Translations under genes and position numbers: made by a program
Part shown: one piece after another, positions 31,928-38,748 of the stretch
Numbering within the stretch: the stretch's first letter is position 1
Layout: every line of letters begins with the position of its first letter
Virus record (IMG/VR): IMGVR_UViG_3300026157_000003
Coordinates: 1-48,592 of that record
DNA: 48,592 nt
Source of the DNA: a virus
Reading direction: 5' to 3' (one strand)
The notes under the pieces: model-generated
Seen by the model: only the letters and a program-made list of their open reading frames with translations
Told to the model about the DNA's origin: nothing
Database searches by the model: none

Positions 31928-32701
31928 ATGATTGGATATCGCCCTACAAAAGAAAAATATCCCCTGATGGAGGCACTTGCTGTCGCCGTTGCGATTGATC
32001 GCGAACAAGGCTTTATCAAGTCCAACCAGGGATACTACGATCAAGATACTGATCAGCGTGTTGATGACAACCGCACGGTTGCTCTCCGCACGTTGCGGGT
32101 TCGCCACGGCGCCAAACCACAGACCAATGGTGATGGTGTGGAACTTTATCGTGTCGAAACCACATCAGAAGATGAACAGAAGGCACAGGAAATCTTCAGC
32201 TACTTTGACCAGGTCTTGCTCATGGACAAGATGGCCGATAACCTTGTCAAGCATGGCCGTGACGGCCTGATCAATGACTACAATCTCCAGTTGAGCAGGA
32301 TGTTTGACAAAGGTGAGATTGACGTTAACAAAGAGCTGGCTATGATTGTCAGCCTTCCCAACAGCCGTCGGATGGCCGACAAGCGCGACCAAATGGATGA
32401 GTTTTATGCCAGCCATAAAGCCAACGGCTACGTCGGTGATTTGCGTCAACGTATCAAGGTCGTGGCCCGGGTCATGGACGTCAAGTTTCTCCCCCGTCAT
32501 CATATTCATCTTGCGACAGTTGTTACTGAAGATGAAAAGCTGATCAAGTTCTTCATGAACGAGAAGCTGGGTGATATGGCCCGAACGATCAATGGCAAGA
32601 CTATTGAGATCACGGGCACGGTCAAGAAGCAGGAAGTCAATGATTTTACTGGCTGCCAGGAAACAGTGATCAACCGTGTCAAGATCGGAGAAACCCAGTA
32701 A
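31928..32701 (+). CDS. Conserved early protein with OB-like C-terminus (unknown)
   Basis: A 257-residue protein with SD AAGGAAG. N-terminal half: ALAVAVAIDREQGFIKSNQG and a long helical region. C-terminal half: SHKANGYVGDLRQRIKVVAR, then NEKLGDMARTINGKTIEITG and VINRVKIG. I recall this family from many lytic phages without known function; the C-terminal strands and TGTVKK-type loop could form an OB fold and so bind nucleic acid. Own promoter upstream and a hairpin terminator downstream make it a single-gene unit. Confidence 0.65.
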   Translation: MIGYRPTKEKYPLMEALAVAVAIDREQGFIKSNQGYYDQDTDQRVDDNRTVALRTLRVRHGAKPQTNGDGVELYRVETTSEDEQKAQEIFSYFDQVLLMDKMADNLVKHGRDGLINDYNLQLSRMFDKGEIDVNKELAMIVSLPNSRRMADKRDQMDEFYASHKANGYVGDLRQRIKVVARVMDVKFLPRHHIHLATVVTEDEKLIKFFMNEKLGDMARTINGKTIEITGTVKKQEVNDFTGCQETVINRVKIGETQ

Positions 32702-32719
32702 CCCACTGAAAATAAAACA

Positions 32720-32749
32720 GACAAAGGCGCTCCAAGGGGCGCCTTTGTC
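32720..32749 (+). terminator. Hairpin terminator before the AAA ATPase promoter
   Basis: GACAAAGGCGC (32720-32730), loop TCCAAGGG, GCGCCTTTGTC (32739-32749). No T-run follows, because the TTGACA of the next promoter begins at 32751. Confidence 0.65.
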
Positions 32750-32750
32750 A

Positions 32751-32798
32751 TTGACACTACCAATACCTTTTGCTAGATTACATGGGTAAGCAATAGGA
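32751..32798 (+). promoter_or_regulatory. Early promoter cassette, copy 4 (diverged)
   Basis: TTGACA (32751-32756), 17 bases, TAGATT (32774-32779). The right dyad arm TAAGCAA (32787-32793) is intact; the left arm reads TTGCTAG (32770-32776) and the centre is ten bases. SD TAGGAGA follows. Confidence 0.75.
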
Positions 32799-32804
32799 GA
32801 TAAA

Positions 32805-33836
32805 ATGACCGAGATCATTGTCAAGCGTGGACGTTACGGAGAGCAAGAAATTGTCAACCAGCCGTTCACCATGGAGCTCAGCCCGCGCATGGGCAAGAAG
32901 GGCATGTATGTCACAGTTGACGGCACGCCGATCGGACAAAAGCGCAAGGTGCGGGTCCTGATCGACAGCGAAAACGATGTCAAACTCAATGATAGCACCG
33001 CTGTTATCCGTCCCGCGGAAGCACAGGCCGAACCTGAAGTCCAAGCCGAGACTGACGAGCAGATCATGGATCGTATGCGTGAAAAGTTTCAAGTGCTGGA
33101 TGGCATGACCATGGCGGCAGTTGAAGGCCATGTCCGCGCTATGATCGTTACAGGTCCTCCTGGTGTTGGCAAAAGCTTTGGTATCGAAACCACGCTGGAG
33201 AGCCTGGATGTCATGGACAAGGTCACTGACACAGAATTGCATGATGAGACTGCGAAGCGCGGCGTCGAGAAGGTCGCAAGCGCAAGCGCACTGGGCCTTT
33301 ACCAATTGCTTTGGGAATACCGTGCAGAAGGAAGCCTGCTTGTTCTGGACGATAGCGACAGCGTCCTAAATGACGAAGCTGGCATCAACATGCTCAAAGC
33401 TGCCACTGACTCGGGCAAGAAGCGCAAGTTGACCTGGCGCACTGAAAGCCGTGTGCTTGAAGATCGCGGCATACCTGACGAGTTCGAGTTTGAAGGTAGC
33501 ATTATCTTTGTTACCAACCTTGACTTTGAAAAGTCGCGCGGCAAGATTGGTGAGCACCTCAAGGCTATTGTTAGCCGCTGCCACTACCTGGACATGGGTA
33601 TCCACGACAGCCATGAAAAGTTTCTCCGCTGCAAGCAGATTGTGCGTGATGGAATGTTGACGTCCTACAAGTTTGATGATGTGATGATTGATCGTATCCT
33701 CACTTACATCGAGGTCAACCAGAAGTCACTGCGCGAACTTAGCCTGCGTATGGTCAAGAAGATTGCGGACCTTGCTCGCATGGATCCTGATAGTTGGCAG
33801 ACGTATGCAGACCAGACTTGCTTGCGGGGGAAGTGA
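32805..33836 (+). CDS. AAA-family ATPase (unknown role)
   Basis: A 343-residue protein. After an N-terminal domain of ~110 residues comes VTGPPGVGKSFG (Walker A, about 115-126), LLVLDDSDSVL (Walker B, about 176), and SIIFVTNLDFE (sensor 1, about 227). An HDSHEKFLRCKQIV helix and a C-terminal lid follow. Similar ATPases occur in many phages without assigned function; MoxR-like or chaperone roles are possible. It is under the shared dyad promoter, so it is probably early. SD TAGGAGA. Confidence 0.78.
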   Translation: MTEIIVKRGRYGEQEIVNQPFTMELSPRMGKKGMYVTVDGTPIGQKRKVRVLIDSENDVKLNDSTAVIRPAEAQAEPEVQAETDEQIMDRMREKFQVLDGMTMAAVEGHVRAMIVTGPPGVGKSFGIETTLESLDVMDKVTDTELHDETAKRGVEKVASASALGLYQLLWEYRAEGSLLVLDDSDSVLNDEAGINMLKAATDSGKKRKLTWRTESRVLEDRGIPDEFEFEGSIIFVTNLDFEKSRGKIGEHLKAIVSRCHYLDMGIHDSHEKFLRCKQIVRDGMLTSYKFDDVMIDRILTYIEVNQKSLRELSLRMVKKIADLARMDPDSWQTYADQTCLRGK

Positions 33837-33837
33837 C

Positions 33838-34146
33838 ATGAACCTGGAATCGCTTCGTGAATATGCTGATCTGCAGGAGGAAGTCCTGCAGATCGCACAG
33901 TGTATTGTGGATACAGAAGCGTCTGATCCACAGGAAAACGCAGGCGAGCCGCTCAGAGCATACAGATTTACACCTGAACTCTACGTCACTGAAGTGGACC
34001 TTTCGCCTATTAACCAAGGCATGATCTCGATCCACTATGTGGAAGACTGGGGACAGGCTGGCAGTGAGAGCAAAATCTTGCATCGCACCATTGAAGAGTT
34101 CTGTGATCCTAAATACCTTTTTAAATCGATAGAAGATGGAAACTGA
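33838..34146 (+). CDS. Small protein with a strong hairpin in its 5' coding region
   Basis: A 102-residue acidic protein whose ATG lies one base after the ATPase stop, with SD GGGGAAG. No motif is recognised (AYRFTPELYVTEVDLSPINQ and SIHYVEDWG may form beta strands). The coding sequence for residues 11-19 is a perfect inverted repeat (33868-33894), which could control translation. Confidence 0.5.
   Translation: MNLESLREYADLQEEVLQIAQCIVDTEASDPQENAGEPLRAYRFTPELYVTEVDLSPINQGMISIHYVEDWGQAGSESKILHRTIEEFCDPKYLFKSIEDGN
33868..33894 (+). repeat. Perfect 11-bp inverted repeat inside a coding start
   Basis: GATCTGCAGGA (33868-33878), loop GGAAG, TCCTGCAGATC (33884-33894). It starts 30 bases after the ATG. 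As RNA it would be a stable hairpin. Confidence 0.7.
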
Positions 34147-34148
34147 TT

Positions 34149-34412
34149 ATGAATATACCAGATGGTATTGATGGATGGGATTTTGATTTTGATAATACAG
34201 TTGTCTTCTATCATGATAGTCATGTCCAAATGAAAGACATGAAATCCTGGTTCAGATCATTTTTAAATGACGAAGTGCGTTATGTTCCCGTCGCGCGGTC
34301 CGGACCATCAGGACCATATTCTTGGTGGTTCGAACTTACAGATAACGACTTTGTTATGCTCAAAATAGTATTATCAATCACTGAACCTTCTGCTCCACCA
34401 CGAACATTCTAA
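34149..34412 (+). CDS. Small protein (unknown)
   Basis: An 87-residue protein with ATG two bases after the previous stop. It is rich in Asp and Trp (DGWDFDFDNTVVFYHD, then MKSWFRSFLNDEVRYVPVAR). I do not recognise it. Its last part ends just before the intergenic promoter and hairpin region. Confidence 0.45.
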   Translation: MNIPDGIDGWDFDFDNTVVFYHDSHVQMKDMKSWFRSFLNDEVRYVPVARSGPSGPYSWWFELTDNDFVMLKIVLSITEPSAPPRTF

Positions 34413-34429
34413 TTACTCAAAGTATCTTC

Positions 34430-34458
34430 TTGACATCATTAAAGAATAAATGTATGTT
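34430..34458 (+). promoter_or_regulatory. Sigma70-like promoter for the 34465 RNA
   Basis: TTGACA (34430-34435), 17 bases, TATGTT (34453-34458). The expected start at about 34465 coincides with the left arm of the hairpin below. Confidence 0.7.
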
Positions 34459-34464
34459 ATGAAT

Positions 34465-34542
34465 TAACCAGCCAGTATCATCTCCTTTCCATCATTGCGT
34501 CCCTGGTTGGTCAAGCGGGTCGGGCAAGAGTCCGACCCGCAC
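34465..34542 (+). ncRNA. Possible small RNA with an anti-Shine-Dalgarno loop
   Basis: A 183-base gap holds no ORF. AACCAG (34466-34471) can pair with CTGGTT (34503-34508), leaving a 31-base loop with ATCATCTCCTTTCC (34477-34490). This is almost the 16S rRNA 3' end and is the exact complement of AAAGGAGAT, the ribosome site of the cassette-driven genes. A second hairpin follows: GCGGGTCGGG (34515-34524), loop CAAGAG, TCCGACCCGC (34531-34540, one G-T pair). No T-run follows. The existence of the RNA is inferred. Confidence 0.45.
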
Positions 34543-34559
34543 TCATCTATGATAAGTAT

Positions 34560-34588
34560 TTGACAATCATAGATAAAAAGTGTATTAT
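34560..34588 (+). promoter_or_regulatory. Sigma70-like promoter for UvsW (leaderless)
   Basis: TTGACA (34560-34565), 17 bases, TATTAT (34583-34588). Only seven bases separate the -10 from the UvsW ATG and no SD is present. Confidence 0.72.
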
Positions 34589-34595
34589 TATTAAC

Positions 34596-36179
34596 ATGGA
34601 AGCAAAAATCGAGCTGCTCGATGAAGTGAATTGTAAAATTCACGGTCTTAACACGTCTACTAGGCGCAAGTTACATGATGAGTTTAGCTTCATGCTACCT
34701 CATGCTTATCACGTCCCGGCTTTTAAAATGGGTAGATGGGACGGCAAGACCAACTTCTTCGCTCTAGGCGGCAAAACATATGTAAATTTGTTAGAAGATA
34801 TTCTGCCCTCGCTCCTTGAAGAAGGATACGAGGTCAGTCTAATTGACAATCGCAATAAGTATGATCTAGAACTCACTCCAATTGATGTAGATCACTTTGC
34901 GGATCGTGTATGGCCTGAAGGTCATCCAGTCGCCGGCGAACCTGTTATATTGCGCGACTATCAACTAGAGATCATCAATAACTTTTTGAAGAACCAATCC
35001 AGTGTTCAAGAAGTAGCAACAGGAGCAGGCAAGACACTTATTACAGCCGCCCTGAGCGACCTCATCGAGCGCAGTATGACAGAAGAACAGTTAGTGATGC
35101 ACAAGCTAACAACTGGCAGCGACGGCGGCGCTAGAACTATTGTGGTTGTGCCAAACAAAGGCTTAGTTACCCAAACAGAAGAAGACTACCAAAATCTGGG
35201 TCTGGATGTGGGAGTATATTATGGTGATCGCAAAGAATACAATCGCACCCACACCATCTGCACTTGGCAAAGCCTAGAGATCATACAGAAGAATTTCAAG
35301 AACGGCAAAAGCGACATGAGTCTAGAGGACTTCACACGTGGAGTCATGGCAGTGATTGTTGATGAGGCACACGGCGCCAAGGCTGATGTCCTCAAGGCCA
35401 TGCTGGTCGGCGCGTTCCGTAACATACCAATACGTTGGGGGCTAACGGGCACCATACCCCCTGAAGAACACGCCGCAGTGGGCCTCAAGGTATCGTTGGG
35501 GCCAGTTGTGGGAGAGCTAGCAGCCGCTACACTACAAGCTGACGGGGTGCTATCAAACTGTCACGTTGACATAATACAGATGCAAGACAATGTGCTTTAT
35601 GATAACTATCAGAGTGAGTTGAGTTATCTTACCACTGACAGCGCAAGACTAGACTACATGGCAGAATTTATCATGGCTATCGCTGGTGAAGAAAATACAC
35701 TCGTGTTAGTCGATAGGGTAAAGGCTGGACGAGGCCTACTAGAGAGGCTACCTGAAGACCGAACCGTGTTTGTTAGTGGCGAGATGAAGAACGAAGACCG
35801 CCGCGGACATTACAAAGATATTTCAAACAGCGATGGAAAGATCATCGTTGCAACCTACGGGGTCGCGGCCGTGGGTATTAACGTTCCCCGAATTTTCAAT
35901 ATGGTGCTTGTGGAACCTGGCAAGAGCTTTATCCGTGTGATTCAAAGTATCGGGCGCGGATTGCGCCGTGCTGAGGATAAAGATTTCGTCAACATTTACG
36001 ACATTTGTAGTTCAGCCAAGTTTAGTAAACGCCATCTCACGTCAAGGAAGAAGTTTTATAAAAAGGCCGAGTATCCTTTCAAGATCAACAAAGTAGATTG
36101 GCGACAAGACCAAAAACTGATTCGTGAATTAGGGAAACGAGTATTAAAGGAACCCCAAGTTGAAAATCTTAACCAGTGA
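34596..36179 (+). CDS. uvsW: UvsW DNA/RNA helicase (SF2)
   Basis: A 527-residue helicase starting at ATG 34596 (MEAKIELLD); a TTG in frame 12 codons earlier lies within the promoter. Order of motifs: QEVATGAGKTLITA (I), ARTIVVVPNKGLVTQ (Ia), AVIVDEAHG (II, DEAH), RWGLTGTIP (III), VLVDRVKAGRGLLERL (IV), IVATYGVAAVGINVP (V) and QSIGRGLRR (VI). UvsW unwinds branched DNA and R-loops and helps switch from origin to recombination-dependent replication. All key residues are present. Own promoter; likely leaderless. Confidence 0.93.
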   Translation: MEAKIELLDEVNCKIHGLNTSTRRKLHDEFSFMLPHAYHVPAFKMGRWDGKTNFFALGGKTYVNLLEDILPSLLEEGYEVSLIDNRNKYDLELTPIDVDHFADRVWPEGHPVAGEPVILRDYQLEIINNFLKNQSSVQEVATGAGKTLITAALSDLIERSMTEEQLVMHKLTTGSDGGARTIVVVPNKGLVTQTEEDYQNLGLDVGVYYGDRKEYNRTHTICTWQSLEIIQKNFKNGKSDMSLEDFTRGVMAVIVDEAHGAKADVLKAMLVGAFRNIPIRWGLTGTIPPEEHAAVGLKVSLGPVVGELAAATLQADGVLSNCHVDIIQMQDNVLYDNYQSELSYLTTDSARLDYMAEFIMAIAGEENTLVLVDRVKAGRGLLERLPEDRTVFVSGEMKNEDRRGHYKDISNSDGKIIVATYGVAAVGINVPRIFNMVLVEPGKSFIRVIQSIGRGLRRAEDKDFVNIYDICSSAKFSKRHLTSRKKFYKKAEYPFKINKVDWRQDQKLIRELGKRVLKEPQVENLNQ

Positions 36180-36660
36180 AAATCAAACTTACGAGTTGGA
36201 TTTCGTACCTGATGAGATTGATGATATTCGCTATTGCGTTCTCGATTACAGTGACAAGCAAAATCCTGATTACTACTTTATGCCGCTCGTATTTTTGGAG
36301 ATCTTCAATGCTCCAGCAGCAGTATTACAAGTGGGTGATTATACATTTAAGATGCCTATTGACTGGAGTTTGATCATATGTGACAGCGAAATTGGTGAGC
36401 CTGAAGTTATACCTATCACGTCACTTAATGACAGAGGGTTTTCAGCGTTTACTATTAATCCTATCTCAAGCTACATGCCCAGCTATCAAACCATTGAAAT
36501 CGTCAATGTATACAGCGAGGTTAAATGGCATTTTCCTAAACTCAAACAAGGACATTTGTTAGCAGTGCCAATGGGAGATCAAGACGGATCAAACTGCGCG
36601 TTCTTTGTCAAAGAAACCAGCAAGGTTCCTGATGTGCTCGACATAAGCGAACTATGGTAG
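36160..36660 (+). CDS. Conserved protein next to UvsW (unknown)
   Basis: A 166-residue protein starting with TTG at 36160 (seven bases after SD AAGGAA) and overlapping uvsW by 20 bases; the next in-frame ATG is about 40 codons later. NAPAAVLQVGDYTFKMPIDW, CDSEIGEPEVIPITSLNDRG and FPKLKQGHLLAVPM form a pattern I recall at the same position in marine T4-like genomes. Function unknown. The rare TTG start and overlap suggest low-level coupled expression. Confidence 0.6.
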   Translation: MKILTSENQTYELDFVPDEIDDIRYCVLDYSDKQNPDYYFMPLVFLEIFNAPAAVLQVGDYTFKMPIDWSLIICDSEIGEPEVIPITSLNDRGFSAFTINPISSYMPSYQTIEIVNVYSEVKWHFPKLKQGHLLAVPMGDQDGSNCAFFVKETSKVPDVLDISELW

Positions 36661-36710
36661 ACCGTGCAATTGTATACGCCCCCTATCTACCACTCTTCCC
36701 AGGTCAGCTA

Positions 36711-36740
36711 ACGACATTGGATGGATCAAAACACTATAAT
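36711..36740 (+). promoter_or_regulatory. Possible sigma70-like promoter for gp62
   Basis: ACGACA (36711-36716), 18 bases, TATAAT (36735-36740). A second TATAAT with TGTG before it is at 36758-36763. The 139-base gap between 36660 and 36800 holds nothing else that I can support. Confidence 0.45.
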
Positions 36741-36799
36741 GACCGCCCGTATATGTGTATAATGAATATGTTAGGTCTATTGAATAACGGAAAAACGAG

Positions 36800-37267
36800 A
36801 TGCCAACAATTAAAGAAGAGATGTCTGCGATTGATTTACGCAAGTATAATTGGTATGCCAATCTCAATGAAGACGACAAAAAAGAGTTGAGCATGTGGGT
36901 CCTCATGCGTTACTGTTCTAGCACGAGCAGTAAGGTTGATGACATCAACCATTTTTATCTCAATATGACAAACGAACTAGTCAACGTCAATTTTAACGAT
37001 CTGCGTCACTATCCTGATTTGCAGTTTCGTCTCATGCAATGTGTTGGTATTGGCAGTAACCAGTTTCACGCTTGGATCAAACCTGGCAAGAGAAAGAAGT
37101 CAAGCAAGGGCAATGCAAAGCTTGAGGAATTCTATCTTGGTCTATACCCTCATCTAAAAGACGATGAGTTGGCAATGGCATTGGATTCAATGAGCGAACA
37201 AGACGTTCGCGATATGCTTGAGGACGCCGGCATACCCAAGAACAAGGTAAAAGAATATCTCAAATGA
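36800..37267 (+). CDS. 62: Clamp-loader small subunit, gp62-like
   Basis: A 155-residue protein. SAIDLRKYNWYANLNEDDKK, then VLMRYCSSTSSKVDDINHFY and FRLMQCVGIG...HAWIKPGKRKK give the pattern of gp62 of marine T4-like phages, where an xAID start, a LMR block and a WI..GK..KSSK block are conserved. With gp44 (not in this window) it loads the sliding clamp. The sequence is far from T4 gp62 (187), so the call rests on recalled marine forms. It overlaps the next gene by four bases. Confidence 0.6.
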   Translation: MPTIKEEMSAIDLRKYNWYANLNEDDKKELSMWVLMRYCSSTSSKVDDINHFYLNMTNELVNVNFNDLRHYPDLQFRLMQCVGIGSNQFHAWIKPGKRKKSSKGNAKLEEFYLGLYPHLKDDELAMALDSMSEQDVRDMLEDAGIPKNKVKEYLK

Positions 37268-37938
37268 CTTTCAAGTGTGAGTATTGTGGAAATACCTTCA
37301 AGCGCGAAAGCTCATTGACTAATCACATGTGTAAGATCAAGAAGCGTTTCCTTCAACGCGACGAGCAACATGTTAAATTGGGCCTGAAGTTTTTTGATGA
37401 TTGGTATCGTATCGCTATGGGCGCTAGTGGTCATAAAACATACGAACAATTTGCAAAAAGTCAATATTATGGGGCTTTTGTTCGTTTTGGACTTTACGTT
37501 CTCGAAACCCGCGTGTTAGCACCAGAGCGTTATCTAAGCTGGCTGATACGTGAGAAGACGCCCGTAGACAGGTGGTGCAAGGACAGCATATACAACCAAT
37601 ATCTGGCTGAACAAAGCAAACGGGAAACAGCAGAGCGCGCTCTAGAGCGTTTTGTTATACATGCTGATAGCTGGTCAGAACGCACAGGATATCACTGGAC
37701 AGAATACTGGCGCGAGGTCAAACCACATACGTTGGTCAATGATATAAAAATGGGCAAGGTATCTCCATGGGTATTTCTAGGATACAGCAAAGCCAAAGAC
37801 GCTCTTGATGAATTACCAAATGAACTGTTAAATGATATTGCTGAGACAATTGATCTCTCTTATTGGCAACGCAAATTAGAACTGAACCAAAGAGACGTTA
37901 AGTGGATTGAAGGAATATTAGATGTCAAAACAACCTAA
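37264..37938 (+). CDS. C2H2 zinc-finger protein conserved in marine T4-like phages
   Basis: A 224-residue protein. The N-terminus CEYCGNTFKRESSLTNHMC fits a classic zinc finger (C-x2-C, then H and a terminal C). The body carries GLKFFDDWYRIAMGASGHKT, FVRFGLYVLETRVLAPERYL and SPWVFLGYSK, a pattern I recall from cyanophage and SAR11 phage genomes, function unknown. A C2H2 finger is unusual in a phage of bacteria. Its place between gp62 and other replication genes suggests a role at DNA. It overlaps the next start. Confidence 0.68.
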   Translation: MTFKCEYCGNTFKRESSLTNHMCKIKKRFLQRDEQHVKLGLKFFDDWYRIAMGASGHKTYEQFAKSQYYGAFVRFGLYVLETRVLAPERYLSWLIREKTPVDRWCKDSIYNQYLAEQSKRETAERALERFVIHADSWSERTGYHWTEYWREVKPHTLVNDIKMGKVSPWVFLGYSKAKDALDELPNELLNDIAETIDLSYWQRKLELNQRDVKWIEGILDVKTT

Positions 37939-38161
37939 GTATTTGTTCCTTCCAATAAAAGCAATTGCGTCAGATAGCAGAATCGATTCAGATCAAGACC
38001 AAGTCATGATTTTATTATCTGATTACACTTATTGGGGCCATCCAAAAATTAATAAGGCTTTGGAAAAATGGTGTGATGAATATGGCGCCGTCCTGGATGG
38101 ATTGACATTGGTTTTCCCCGATGATGAAACATTTTTGTTATTTAAGATGACATGGGTATGA
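37922..38161 (+). CDS. Small protein (unknown)
   Basis: A 79-residue protein that overlaps the zinc-finger gene by 17 bases. KYLFLPIKAIASDSRIDSDQ begins a probable alpha/beta domain; VLDGLTLVFPDDETFLLFKM ends it. No family recognised. Closely followed (five bases) by the DnaE-like gene. Confidence 0.5.
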   Translation: MSKQPKYLFLPIKAIASDSRIDSDQDQVMILLSDYTYWGHPKINKALEKWCDEYGAVLDGLTLVFPDDETFLLFKMTWV

Positions 38162-38166
38162 TATAA

Positions 38167-38748
38167 ATGAAACCAGCAGTAACAGATATCGATATTGACA
38201 CACCAGATCGTGACAAAATTCTAAAGCTATTTCGTCATACAATCGCAAGCAACCACAGTGGTAAAAAACCCAGGGCTCATAATACTGGTGTATATTTCCA
38301 TCGTGTGCCAGAAGATCCTTTAACTGGTCGTTGTAGCATTGATTACCAAGAAGCCGAGGATTTGGGATATTTCAAAATTGATGTTCTCAATGTCGGTATC
38401 TATAAGGATGTAAAAGATGAACAGCACATGAATCAATTGCTTGAACGAGAGCCTGTGTGGGAATTGTTAGAGGAAAAAGATTTCTGTGATATGCTATTCC
38501 ACATACGTGGACACCATGACATTTGTCGTCAAATGAAGCCACGCAATGTTGAGCAATTAGCAGCGGTTTTGGCTATGATTCGACCAGCAAAAAGATCACT
38601 TGTTGGTAAGGAGTGGGATCATGTCATGAAACATGTCTGGACCCGCCCACGTAACGACGATTACTACTTTAAGAAAAGCCATGCTGTCGGCTATGCAATG
38701 GCTGTCAAATTACATATGAATTTATTGGTTGAAAAAATAAATGAATAA
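38167..38748 (+). CDS. Mini DNA polymerase III alpha (DnaE)-like protein
   Basis: A 193-residue protein that follows, in order, the landmarks of the bacterial C-family polymerase palm and beyond: DIDIDTPDR (7-15; DnaE PDFDMDF..R), HNTGVYF (38-44; KHAGGVV), GYFKIDVLN (67-75; GLVKFDFLG, third catalytic Asp at D72), LAAVLAMIRPAK (131-142; MIALVALFRPG) and YYFKKSHAVGYA (166-177; GFNKSHSAAYA). The PHP, fingers insertions and tau/clamp-binding parts of DnaE (~1160 residues) are absent. All three catalytic Asp positions appear kept. Similar short genes exist in marine T4-like phages as I recall. Whether it polymerises DNA is unknown. Confidence 0.62.
   Translation: MKPAVTDIDIDTPDRDKILKLFRHTIASNHSGKKPRAHNTGVYFHRVPEDPLTGRCSIDYQEAEDLGYFKIDVLNVGIYKDVKDEQHMNQLLEREPVWELLEEKDFCDMLFHIRGHHDICRQMKPRNVEQLAAVLAMIRPAKRSLVGKEWDHVMKHVWTRPRNDDYYFKKSHAVGYAMAVKLHMNLLVEKINE

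Noticed and set aside
32165-32824. Minus-strand ORF of 219 codons
   Set aside because: Opposite the gene at 31928 and across its terminator and the next promoter; codon structure follows the plus strand.
32778-33305. Minus-strand ORF of 175 codons
   Set aside because: Opposite the AAA ATPase whose Walker motifs are clear; no initiation signals.
34503-34542. tRNA-like arms
   Set aside because: The hairpin has a 10-bp stem and six-base loop, no TTCRA loop, no acceptor stem and no CCA; not a tRNA.
36654-36890. Plus-strand ORF between 36660 and gp62
   Set aside because: It overlaps the promoter region and the start of gp62, has no SD and no recognisable composition; gp62 is the better reading.
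38155-38175. Late promoter at TATAAATG
   Set aside because: The sequence overlaps the start codon of the DnaE-like gene itself and ends in G, not A; no room for transcription start before the ATG.
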